NCBI RefSeq assembly: GCF_003331055.1
Contig: NZ_PUQD01000021.1
Coordinates: forward strand, 1 to 64,000
Origin: Pseudomonas sp. AFG_SD02_1510_Pfu_092
GTDB taxonomy: Bacteria; Pseudomonadota; Gammaproteobacteria; Pseudomonadales; Pseudomonadaceae
Length of the DNA: 64,000 nucleotides
Direction of reading: 5' to 3'
Shown here piece by piece: positions 54,191 to 62,400 of the stretch. Under the pieces are notes generated by a model, which searched no databases, had not been told where the DNA came from, and saw nothing but the letters and a program-made list of their open reading frames with translations. Each line of letters starts with the position of its first letter. Position 1 is the stretch's first letter. Both the position numbers and the translations under genes were made by a program.

Positions 54191-54216
54191 GTTATTCGAA
54201 TAGTCAGGAGTCATCG

Positions 54217-55104
54217 ATGAGCACTGCACTACCTTCGCTTGGATTCGCCGGTATCGGCCTGATGGGCCTGCCCATGTGCCGGCGCCTGCTGGCCGCGGGC
54301 TACCCGCTGACCGTATGGAACCGCAGCCCGGACAAGTGCGCCGCACTGGTCGACGCCGGCGCGCGCCTGGCCGGCAGCCCTGCCGAGCTGTGCCGCGACA
54401 GCGACATGGTGCTGCTGTGCCTGGCTGACACGGTCGTGGTGCGCGAGGTCGTGTTCGGCGAGCAAGGCATTGCCCAGGGTGGGCGCAGCGGCCAGTTGCT
54501 GATCGACTTCTCCAGCCTGGAACCTACCGCTACCCGGGAAATGGCCGCCGAACTGGCGGCGCTGTGCGGCATGGCCTGGCTGGATGCGCCAGTGTCCGGT
54601 GGCACCCCCGGGGCCGAAGCCGGCACCCTGGCGATCATGGTCGGTGGCGAGGCCGCCGACTTGCAGCGTGCACAGCCGGTGCTGCAGGTGCTCGGCCAGC
54701 GGGTGACGCACATGGGCGCCGTCGGCGCGGGGCAGGTGACCAAGGCCTGCAACCAGATGATCGTCGCCTGCAATGCCCTGGTCATCGCCGAAGTGGTGGC
54801 GTTGGCGGAACAGTCCGGGGTAGACGCGACGCTGCTCGCCGAAGCCTTGGCGGGCGGCTTTGCCGATTCCAGGCCACTGCAGATTCTTGCGCCACAAATG
54901 GCCGAAAGCCGCTTCGAGCCGATCAAGTGGCACGTCCGCACGCTGCTCAAGGACCTGGATGGCGCGGTCAGGTTCTCCCGCGAGCAAGGTTCGGCGACCC
55001 CGCTCAGTGGCCTCGCCGCGCAATTGATGCGCCTGCATGCAAGCCAAGGGTATCTGCACAAGGATCCGGCGACCCTGGTTGAACTGTACCGTAGCAAGGG
55101 TTGA
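54217..55104 (+). CDS. NAD(P)-dependent beta-hydroxyacid dehydrogenase (HIBADH family)
   Basis: A 295-aa dehydrogenase. The dinucleotide motif GFAGIGLMGLPMCR is at the N terminus. The substrate block DAPVSGGTPGAEAGTLAIMVGG and the catalytic-lysine motif GAGQVTKACNQM are intact. The start at 54217 has TCAGGAG upstream. It may act on 3-hydroxyisobutyrate, tartronate semialdehyde or similar acids; the exact substrate is not clear. Its 3' end overlaps the convergent GGDEF-EAL gene by 101 bp. Confidence 0.9.
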   Translation: MSTALPSLGFAGIGLMGLPMCRRLLAAGYPLTVWNRSPDKCAALVDAGARLAGSPAELCRDSDMVLLCLADTVVVREVVFGEQGIAQGGRSGQLLIDFSSLEPTATREMAAELAALCGMAWLDAPVSGGTPGAEAGTLAIMVGGEAADLQRAQPVLQVLGQRVTHMGAVGAGQVTKACNQMIVACNALVIAEVVALAEQSGVDATLLAEALAGGFADSRPLQILAPQMAESRFEPIKWHVRTLLKDLDGAVRFSREQGSATPLSGLAAQLMRLHASQGYLHKDPATLVELYRSKG

Positions 55105-57268
55105 GCACAGCGCTCTGCTGCTGCAGCCGCTCCAGCAACGGCCGCAGTTCGGCCAGCGGCTCCGGGCGGCCCAGCAGGTAGCCTTGCAGGTAATCGCAGC
55201 CATGGGCCTCGAGGAACGCCAGTTGCTCGGGGGTTTCCACGCCCTCGCTGACCACCTGCAAATGCAGGGTATGGGCCATGACGATGATCGCCTGGACGAT
55301 CTCGCGGTCCTTCTGGCTGCCCGGCACCTCTTGCAGGAAGGTGCGGTCGATTTTCAGCACATCCAGCGGCAGGCGTTTGAGGTAGGCCAATGACGAGTAG
55401 CCGGTGCCGAAGTCATCGATCGACAGGGCCACGCCCAGGGCGCGCACGCGCTTGAGCAGGTTGACCGTGCGCTGGAGGTCACCCATCAGGGCGTTCTCGG
55501 TCACTTCCAGCTCCAGCTGCCAGGGCGCGAGCCCGGCGTGGGACAGCGCCTGTTCCACTTCGTTGGGCAGTTCGTCGTGGCTGAGGGTGACGGCCGAACA
55601 ATTGACCGTGACTTTGAGGCTGCCGTAGCCGTGGCGCTGCAGGTAGGCCAGGTCGGCACAGGCACGGCGCAGCACCCACAGGTCGAGGTCGATGATCAGC
55701 CCGTTGGCTTCGGCAATGGCGACAAACCGCTCCGGCCCGAGCAAGCCATGTTGCGGGTGTTGCCAGCGCACCAGCGCCTCCAGTTTCGCCACCTGCCTGC
55801 TGCGCAGGTCGAAAATCGGCTGGTAGTGCACGCACAGCCCATGCTCCTCGAGCAGGGCCAGGCGTAGCTCTTCTTCCAGTTGCAAGGCGATCGTGGCACG
55901 GGTTTTCAGGCTGTCATTGAAGAAGTTCAGGCTGTTGCGCCCATTGCCTTTGGACTGGTACAGGGCGAGGTCGGCATGTTTGAGCAGCTCTTCGGCGGTG
56001 CCGCCGTCGTCGGGGAAGATGCTGATGCCGATGCTGGTGGTCATGACCATGCGCCGGCCGCCGAGGTCGATGGGCTCTTTCATCCGCTGCATGATGCGCT
56101 GGGCCAGATGGCGGGCTTCGTCGCGGCTGTTGAGGCTGGTGACCACACAGAACTCGTCGCCGCCAAAGCGCGCGACCAGGTCATGGTTGCGGGTGGCGGC
56201 CCTGATGTGGCTGGCAATCGCTTTCAGCAACTGGTCACCGGCATCGTGGCCGAGGCTGTCGTTGATGCGCTTGAAGTGGTCGATGTCGAGGAACATCACC
56301 GCCAGGCGGCTTTCCGTGGCGCGGTGTTCGGCCAGCCGTTCGGCGAATACCTGGTTGAAACCGCGACGGTTGACCAGGTTGGTCAGGGCATCGTAATGCG
56401 CGGCCTGCTGCAACGAAGCGCGGGCCTGGTCCAGCTGGCTGAGCAGCACGCTGACCCGGCGCAGGTCGTGCTCCTTGCTTTGCAGCTTTTTGTCGGCCAG
56501 CGCGGCGCTGACGCTGGCACCACTGATCAGCAGGGTAATGAAGCCGATGCCCAGCGCCAGTTGCAGGCTGTTGTCGCCAGAGGGCAGGCGCAGGGCGGTG
56601 TCGGCCGGAATGACCAGGGTCAGCGCCGACATCGCGGTGAAGTGGGTGGCAACGATGCCGCCGGCGATCAGCAGGCTGGCGCCATATTTCATGGCCTGGT
56701 GCAGGGTGCCGCTGCCATGACGGAAGTAGCGGGCCAGGAACAGCGCCGCCAGGCTGGTGAGCAGGGCAATGCTGGCAGAGGCCAGCAGCAGCCCGGTCTG
56801 ATAGTACTGGCGGGCGCCGGTCTCCAGGGCGGCCATGCCGACGAAGTGCATGAAGATGATGCCCATGGCGATCAGCACGGCACTTTGCAGGTAATGGTGC
56901 GCCTGCATCTGGCTGCGGTCGAGGCTGTGCATGGCCAGCCAGGCGACGGCCAGGGCGATGAGCAGCGAAAGGATGGTCAGCGACGCGTCGTAGTGCACCT
57001 CCACCGGGGCCTGGAAAGCCAGCATGCTGATGAAGTGCATCGCCCAGATGCCGCCGGCCAGGCAGCAGGCACCGAGCATGCTCCATTGCCGGTGGGTGGT
57101 GGGTTCGGCGCTGTGGGACTGGCGTTCGGCCATGTCCAGGGTGGCGAGGCAGGCCGCACAGGCGACGATGTAGGCGAGCAGAACCAGGAACGGTTCATGT
57201 CGGCAATCGATGACGATGCGTCCGGTTGCCGGCAGGTCGGCGAACAGTTGCAGCCCCAGCCATTCCAT
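55004..57268 (-). CDS. MHYT-GGDEF-EAL cyclic-di-GMP protein
   Basis: A 754-aa membrane regulator of cyclic-di-GMP. The MHYT sensor has repeated M/T-H-x-x-M motifs (MHFISM 77-82, MHFVGM 140-145, THFTAM 208-213) in about seven helices. The diguanylate cyclase domain keeps GGDEF (369-373), and the phosphodiesterase domain keeps EAL (497-499), so it could be bifunctional. The MHYT domain is thought to sense oxygen, CO or NO through copper. Its final ~30 residues run across the end of the dehydrogenase gene. Confidence 0.92.
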   Translation of the reverse strand: MEWLGLQLFADLPATGRIVIDCRHEPFLVLLAYIVACAACLATLDMAERQSHSAEPTTHRQWSMLGACCLAGGIWAMHFISMLAFQAPVEVHYDASLTILSLLIALAVAWLAMHSLDRSQMQAHHYLQSAVLIAMGIIFMHFVGMAALETGARQYYQTGLLLASASIALLTSLAALFLARYFRHGSGTLHQAMKYGASLLIAGGIVATHFTAMSALTLVIPADTALRLPSGDNSLQLALGIGFITLLISGASVSAALADKKLQSKEHDLRRVSVLLSQLDQARASLQQAAHYDALTNLVNRRGFNQVFAERLAEHRATESRLAVMFLDIDHFKRINDSLGHDAGDQLLKAIASHIRAATRNHDLVARFGGDEFCVVTSLNSRDEARHLAQRIMQRMKEPIDLGGRRMVMTTSIGISIFPDDGGTAEELLKHADLALYQSKGNGRNSLNFFNDSLKTRATIALQLEEELRLALLEEHGLCVHYQPIFDLRSRQVAKLEALVRWQHPQHGLLGPERFVAIAEANGLIIDLDLWVLRRACADLAYLQRHGYGSLKVTVNCSAVTLSHDELPNEVEQALSHAGLAPWQLELEVTENALMGDLQRTVNLLKRVRALGVALSIDDFGTGYSSLAYLKRLPLDVLKIDRTFLQEVPGSQKDREIVQAIIVMAHTLHLQVVSEGVETPEQLAFLEAHGCDYLQGYLLGRPEPLAELRPLLERLQQQSAVLNPCYGTVQPGSPDPCADTLGLHAGASIARRGH

Positions 57269-57440
57269 GGAATGCCTCTTGATCGAGTTTTCACTCGTCT
57301 GCGCTACAACCCTGTGCAGACTGTCCAGAGGCAGTATAGGAAGAGGTGTTTAACCCTTCCTGACTAATGGCATATTGATCTCTACGATTTGGTGATAAAC
57401 CTGATCGCAGCAGGGAATATGTATGGGTTCTGAAAATTGG

Positions 57441-57565
57441 CCCCCCCCGGGGGAGCGGCCTTGTGTCGCAAAAGGGCTGCAAAGCAGCCCCTGCAATTTC
57501 AACTATTGCGCGTCAATTCTGGGCCGCGTTGCGGCCCTTTCGCGACACAACGCAGCTCCCACAAA
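57441..57565. repeat. REP variant pair beside a C8 tract
   Basis: GGGGGAGCGGCCTTGTGTCG near 57448, directly after eight C (57441-57448), faces CCCTTTCGCGACACAACGCA near 57535, with stems GCTGC..GCAGC and GGCCGC..GCGGCC. The C8 run next to the repeat could be a sequencing-sensitive spot. Confidence 0.75.
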
Positions 57566-57586
57566 GGCGGCGGTGTCTGACCTGTA

Positions 57587-60433
57587 TTAGCCAGCCACCA
57601 GCACGCGAATGGCTTCCAGGCGCAATGCCGCTTTGTCGAGCATCGCCAGGCCATCTTCACGCTGCTTGCGCAGCGCCTCGATCTCGCTGTCGCGCACGCT
57701 TGGGTTCACCGCTTGCAAGGCCACCAGACGGGCCAGTTCTTCGTCGGCTTCCGCTGTCAGGCGGCGCTGTGCTTCGGCCACGCGCTCGATGTGCGCCGGC
57801 ATGATCTTCGCCTCGCCACTGCTGATGCGCTGGGCCAGCACATCACGCTGGGCCTGGACGAACTTGTTGGCGCTGGCACGCGGCACGCTTTCCAGCTGGT
57901 CATTGAGGGTTTCGAAGGCCACGCGCGAAGCCAGGTCGTTGCCGTTGGCATCGAGCAGGCAACGCAATGCTGCCGGCGGCAGATAACGTCCCAGCTGCAG
58001 GCTGCGCGGTGCCACCACCTCGCTGACGAACAACAGCTCGAGCAGCACGGTGCCGGGTTTGAGCGCCTTGTTCTTGATCAGCGCCACGGCGGTGTTGCCC
58101 ATCGAGCCGGACAGCACCAGGTCCATGCCGCCTTGCACCATCGGGTGTTCCCAGGTGAGGAACTGCATGTCCTCGCGCGACAGCGCCTGGCCACGGTCGT
58201 AGGTGATGGTCACGCCTTCGTCGTCGCCCAGCGGGAAGCTGGCGTCGAGCATCTTCTCGCTCGGCTTGAGGATCAGCGCGTTCTCGGAATGGTCTTCACT
58301 GTCGATGCCGAAGGCGTCGAACAGGGTTTCCATGTAGATCGGCAGGGCGAACTGGTCGTCCTGCTCGAGAATGGCCTCGACCAGCGCCTGGCCTTCGCCG
58401 GCACCGCCGGAATTGAGCTCCAGCAGGCGGTCACGGCCGCTATGCAGTTCGGCCTCCAGGCGTTCGCGCTCGTTGCGCGCGTCGGCCACCAATGCATCCC
58501 AGGCCTTGCTGTCGCCGCTTTCGAGCAATGGCAGCAGGCGCGGGCCGAACTGGTGCTGCAGGGCATTGCCGGTCGGGCAGGTGTTGAGGAAGGCGTTGAG
58601 GCCTTCGTGGTACCACTGGAACAGGCGCTCTTGCGGGCTGTCCTGCAAGTACGGGATGTGCAGCTGGATCGTGTGCTTCTGGCCGATACGGTCGAGGCGG
58701 CCGATGCGCTGTTCGAGCAGGTCGGGGTGCGCCGGCAGGTCGAACATCACCAAGTGATGGGCAAACTGGAAGTTGCGGCCTTCGCTGCCGATCTCGGAGC
58801 AGATCAGCACCTGCGCGCCGAACTCTTCGTCGGCGAAGTAGGCGGCGGCGCGGTCGCGCTCGAGGATGCTCATGCCTTCATGGAACACCGAGGCCGGGAT
58901 GCCGGAACGCACGCGCAGGGCGTCTTCCAGGTCCATCGCGGTTTCGGCGTGGGCGCAGATCACCAGCACCTTGGTGCGCTTGAGCATCTTCAGGGTGTCG
59001 ATCAGCCAGTCGACGCGCGGGTCGAAACGCCACCAGCGTTGGTCATCAGCCACCTCAGCCTGGGCCTGGAAGGCGACTTCCGGGTACAGCTCGGCATGCT
59101 CGCCGGCTGGCAGCTCGCGGTATTGCTCGGGCGTGGCCAGTGGGTAAGGGTGCAGTTGACGTTCAGGGAAGCCCTGGATCGCCGCGCGGGTGTTACGGAA
59201 CAGCACGCGGCCGGTGCCGTGGCGGTCGAGCAGCTCGCGGATCAGCCGCGCGCTGGCCTGGGTGTCGCCATCGCTGACAGCTGCCAGCAGGGCCTCGCCT
59301 TCGGCCCCCAGGAAGCCCTGGATAGTGGCGTGCGCCTTGGGCGACAGACGGCCTTCGTCGAGCAGTTCCTGTACCGCTTCGGCCACCGGGCGATAGTGCT
59401 CGCTCTCGGCGCGGAAGGCTGCCAGGTCGTGGAAACGGTTGGGGTCGAGCAGGCGCAGGCGGGCGAAGTGGCTGTCCTGGCCGAGCTGCTCGGGGGTGGC
59501 GGTGAGCAGCAGCACGCCCGGGATCACCTGGGCCAGCTGCTCGACCAGGCCATACTCGGCGCTGACCTGGTCTTCGTGCCAGACCAGGTGGTGCGCTTCG
59601 TCGACCACCATCAGGTCCCAGCCGGCGGCGAACAGCGCGTCCTGGGCCTTTTCGTCATCGACCAGCCACTCCAGGGCGACCAGCGCCAGCTGGGCATCCT
59701 CGAACGGGTTGCTGGCATCGCTCTCGATGAAACGCTCGGCGTCGAACAGCGCCACCTGCAGGTTGAAGCGGCGGCGCATTTCCACCAGCCACTGGTGCTG
59801 AAGGTTTTCCGGCACCAGGATCAGTACGCGGCTGGCGCGGCCCGACAGCAGCTGGCGATGAATCACCAAGCCGGCCTCGATGGTTTTGCCCAGGCCCACT
59901 TCGTCAGCCAGCAACACGCGTGGCGCGCTGCGGTCGGCCACTTCGCGGGCGATGTGCAACTGGTGGGCGATGGGTTGGGCGCGGCAGCCGCCCAGGCCCC
60001 ACAGCGTCGACTGCATCTGCTTGCTGGTGTGCTGCAGGGTGTTGTAGCGCAGGCTGAACCACGCCAGCGGGTCGATCTGCCCGGCGAACAGGCGGTCGCT
60101 GGCCAGGCGGAACTGGATGAAGTTCGACAGCTGGGTTTCTGGCAGGGTGCGCGGCTGGTTCTGCCCGTCCAGGCCGTGGTAGACCATCAGCCCGTCGATG
60201 TCCTCGACCTCGCGCACGGTCAGCTTCCAGCCTTCGAAGTGGGTGATCTGGTCTCCGGGCGAGAAGCGCACGCGGGTCAGCGGCGCATTGCGCAGGGAAT
60301 ACTGGCGGGTGTCGCCAGTGGCCGGGTAGAGCACGGTCAACAGGCGGCCATCCTGCGCCAGGATGGTACCCAGGCCGAGCTCGGCTTCGCTGTCGCTGAT
60401 CCAGCGTTGCCCCGGTTGATACTGCTGCGCCAT
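57587..60433 (-). CDS. rapA: RNA polymerase-associated ATPase RapA (HepA)
   Basis: A 948-aa SWI2/SNF2-type ATPase that recycles RNA polymerase. Two N-terminal Tudor-like domains cover about residues 1-110. Walker A GLGKT is at 180-184, DEAH follows near 276 (MVVDEAHHL), and helicase box VI reads [11 protein letters not shown]. The length fits the family. It is divergent from the lipoprotein gene at 60597; the 163-bp gap holds both promoters. Confidence 0.97.
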   Translation of the reverse strand: MAQQYQPGQRWISDSEAELGLGTILAQDGRLLTVLYPATGDTRQYSLRNAPLTRVRFSPGDQITHFEGWKLTVREVEDIDGLMVYHGLDGQNQPRTLPETQLSNFIQFRLASDRLFAGQIDPLAWFSLRYNTLQHTSKQMQSTLWGLGGCRAQPIAHQLHIAREVADRSAPRVLLADEVGLGKTIEAGLVIHRQLLSGRASRVLILVPENLQHQWLVEMRRRFNLQVALFDAERFIESDASNPFEDAQLALVALEWLVDDEKAQDALFAAGWDLMVVDEAHHLVWHEDQVSAEYGLVEQLAQVIPGVLLLTATPEQLGQDSHFARLRLLDPNRFHDLAAFRAESEHYRPVAEAVQELLDEGRLSPKAHATIQGFLGAEGEALLAAVSDGDTQASARLIRELLDRHGTGRVLFRNTRAAIQGFPERQLHPYPLATPEQYRELPAGEHAELYPEVAFQAQAEVADDQRWWRFDPRVDWLIDTLKMLKRTKVLVICAHAETAMDLEDALRVRSGIPASVFHEGMSILERDRAAAYFADEEFGAQVLICSEIGSEGRNFQFAHHLVMFDLPAHPDLLEQRIGRLDRIGQKHTIQLHIPYLQDSPQERLFQWYHEGLNAFLNTCPTGNALQHQFGPRLLPLLESGDSKAWDALVADARNERERLEAELHSGRDRLLELNSGGAGEGQALVEAILEQDDQFALPIYMETLFDAFGIDSEDHSENALILKPSEKMLDASFPLGDDEGVTITYDRGQALSREDMQFLTWEHPMVQGGMDLVLSGSMGNTAVALIKNKALKPGTVLLELLFVSEVVAPRSLQLGRYLPPAALRCLLDANGNDLASRVAFETLNDQLESVPRASANKFVQAQRDVLAQRISSGEAKIMPAHIERVAEAQRRLTAEADEELARLVALQAVNPSVRDSEIEALRKQREDGLAMLDKAALRLEAIRVLVAG

Positions 60434-60596
60434 ACTGCCTGAACTCCCGCGATGAAAAAGCCGATTATGTTAACGGATCGGCCGGTCAGACCAAAGTGCC
60501 GAACGCATCGAAAGGTGCCGAAGCGTGACAGCTAGTGCAACAGTCTAGTCGCTTCATCGCCCCCCACCGTGCTGCCGACGAGGGCCCCGCATCAAC

Positions 60597-61292
60597 ATGC
60601 CTGCCAAGCACCGCTGGATCAGCAGTTCGATGGCCGTGGGCAGCCTGTTGCTGCTGGCCGCCTGCGAACAGAAAAGTTTCGAGACCTTGCCCGCCATCCC
60701 GATCGAGCAGCTCGAGGTGCTGGGCGTGCAGACGCCGATCAAGAGCGTGCACTTTCGCGACCGTGACGGTGAAGGCCTGCTGGTCTTGAGCCGCAGCGAT
60801 GGCCAGGCCAGCGACCCGGAAAGCGAGCAGGAAGTGGACAAGGTGGTGCTCGAGGCCACGCTGTACGGGCGAAGCGCCGAAAGCGACGCGTTCAAGGCGC
60901 GCTGGCAGATCGAGCAGGAAACCACCTGCCCGGGCCTGGACCTGGATGTGGACTTCTACAACGACGTCAGCGATGTCGGCGACCTCGACCAGAACGGTAT
61001 CGCCGAGGTGACGGTTGCCAGCCACGCCTTCTGCGGCGGCGGCATCGACCCGCACGACATCGCCATCGAGATGCGCGAAGGGCAGGCCAGTTACACCATC
61101 ACCGGCCAGTCGCTGATTACTCCGGCAGGTGAAGAGCCGATCGGCGGTGAGCGCGAGGACAGTGCCTCGCTCAAAGCCGCGCCGCAGGTGTTGCGTGCGC
61201 ACATGGACGCGGTCTGGCAGCAGGTGTACAAGCGGCCCTGGAGCGAGGCCAGCCCGCCAGCGGGCAACGAACCTGACGAAGAACCCGAATAA
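60597..61292 (+). CDS. Hypothetical lipoprotein
   Basis: A 231-aa predicted lipoprotein: signal with lipobox LAAC (Cys about 23), then an acidic, beta-rich body with no recognised family. It contains an Asp-rich run (VGDLDQNGIAEVTVAS) that resembles an FG-GAP-like or calcium-binding loop. Two cysteines (TTCPGLDL and HAFCGGG) could pair. The acidic end (NEPDEEPE) is distinctive. The function is unknown; it is divergent from rapA. Confidence 0.7.
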   Translation: MPAKHRWISSSMAVGSLLLLAACEQKSFETLPAIPIEQLEVLGVQTPIKSVHFRDRDGEGLLVLSRSDGQASDPESEQEVDKVVLEATLYGRSAESDAFKARWQIEQETTCPGLDLDVDFYNDVSDVGDLDQNGIAEVTVASHAFCGGGIDPHDIAIEMREGQASYTITGQSLITPAGEEPIGGEREDSASLKAAPQVLRAHMDAVWQQVYKRPWSEASPPAGNEPDEEPE

Positions 61293-61353
61293 CTGCTGTC
61301 CATACCTTCAAGGTAAGCCTGTGTCTGCCGATACAGGGGTACAGGAGAACTCA

Positions 61354-61683
61354 ATGCTGCCGCCGATCATTCCGCTCAGTGCCGCCCCGGTGACCTCGCA
61401 ACAGGACCCGGTCAAGCCCACCCCCGACATCAAGCCGGTGGTGCCGACGCAGCCTGCTTCCAGTGAAAGCTCCATCGACCTCAAGCACCAGCGCGACCCG
61501 CAGGAGCAGGCGCTGTTGCTGCGCGATGAACAGCGCCGCCAGCAGCGCCGCCGGCAGAACGGCGACGACGAACGCTACAACGCGATGCCGGGTGACGAGG
61601 TCAACGCCGATAACACCGTGCCGGTGGCGCCGTTGATGGGTGAGCATGGTCGCCAGGGGCTGCTGGTCGACATCGAAGTCTGA
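61354..61683 (+). CDS. Small hypothetical protein, proline-rich start
   Basis: A 109-aa protein. The N-terminal third is Pro-rich (PPIIPLSAAPVTS; DPVKPTPDIKPVVP). The middle is a charged helix (QEQALLLRDEQRRQQRRRQ), and the end is VPVAPLMGEHGRQGLLVDIE. The ribosome site ACAGGAGAAC is strong. No family is known. It follows the lipoprotein gene by 61 bp on the same strand, so the two may form a unit. Confidence 0.65.
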   Translation: MLPPIIPLSAAPVTSQQDPVKPTPDIKPVVPTQPASSESSIDLKHQRDPQEQALLLRDEQRRQQRRRQNGDDERYNAMPGDEVNADNTVPVAPLMGEHGRQGLLVDIEV

Positions 61684-61750
61684 CGCAGGGCTGGTCAGCG
61701 CCTGCGCCTGGCTTCATCATGAACGTCTCAGTTGATCGTCGAGCCCGCCC

Positions 61751-61912
61751 ATGAGCCAAGACAACCTCATCGATTTCGATGCCGAACGCGCCAAGCGCGT
61801 CCATGACCTCAAGGAAAAGCGCCTGAACGAAATGCGCAACGCGTTCGAGCAGGCCCTGCCGTTGAACAGCGCCCGGAAAAAGAAGCCCAAGGGCAAGCCG
61901 AAGAAGCGCTGA
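61751..61912 (+). CDS. Small basic protein (53 aa)
   Basis: A 53-aa product with an acidic N terminus (SQDNLIDFDAERAKRV) and a strongly basic tail (ARKKKPKGKPKKR). The upstream sequence has no strong ribosome site (GAGCCCGCCC), but the codon use is like its neighbours. The basic tail suggests contact with nucleic acid or ribosomes. It is a low-certainty gene. Confidence 0.5.
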   Translation: MSQDNLIDFDAERAKRVHDLKEKRLNEMRNAFEQALPLNSARKKKPKGKPKKR

Positions 61913-62047
61913 AACTTGACCCAGGTCAACCCTGTACCCGCCTCGTGTGCCCGGCCCCGGGCACTATTGACACCGATCAATTTTCCCCGCCCCTGCATTG
62001 GTTAACGTGCACCCATCGGACAACGGCAAACGAATGGGGAGGCCAGC

Positions 62048-62164
62048 ATGTTCTTCGACAACGTGGTTATCGCCGGGGTGGTAACGGTCGGGTTGATGGT
62101 CGTCTTCTTTGCCGGTCTGGGCATTTTCATCTGGAAGGACTCGAACAAGCGCAAGCCGCGCTGA
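62048..62164 (+). CDS. Small single-helix membrane protein (38 aa)
   Basis: A 38-aa product with one hydrophobic helix (VVIAGVVTVGLMVVFFAGLG) and a basic end (IWKDSNKRKPR). GGAGG lies about 9 nt before the ATG. It is followed by a strong terminator. Small proteins of this form often belong to respiratory or transport complexes; no specific family is claimed. Confidence 0.6.
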   Translation: MFFDNVVIAGVVTVGLMVVFFAGLGIFIWKDSNKRKPR

Positions 62165-62196
62165 CCTTCCGGGTACACGAGCACGCAAGGCATTTA

Positions 62197-62223
62197 GGGC
62201 GACTTCGGTCGCCCATTTTTTTT
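62197..62223 (+). terminator. Rho-independent terminator
   Basis: GGGCGAC and GTCGCCC around a TTCG loop, followed by ATTTTTTTT. It ends the transcript with the 38-aa gene. Confidence 0.9.
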
Positions 62224-62247
62224 GCCCGCTATTTCTCTATTACCTGC

Positions 62248-62285
62248 GCGGCCCCTGTGGGAGCGGGCGCGCCCGCGAAGGGGCC
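62248..62285. repeat. REP, single copy
   Basis: CCTGTGGGAGCGGGCGCGCC followed by CGCGAAGGGG, one REP copy. The 62224-62400 gap contains this and probably the promoter of the transporter gene. Confidence 0.85.
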
Positions 62286-62400
62286 CGCACAGAAATCCGC
62301 AGCCCTACAAAGATGATTAGCTAGCTAATTAAACGACCGCCCTTTATCCTTCCCACCATTGTCTATCTTTCAACATGACCACCCCGGCAAGGTCCGCCTC

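Noticed and set aside
60535..60789. Short frames around the start of the lipoprotein gene at 60597
   Set aside because: They are alternative frames of the lipoprotein gene without lipobox or ribosome site.
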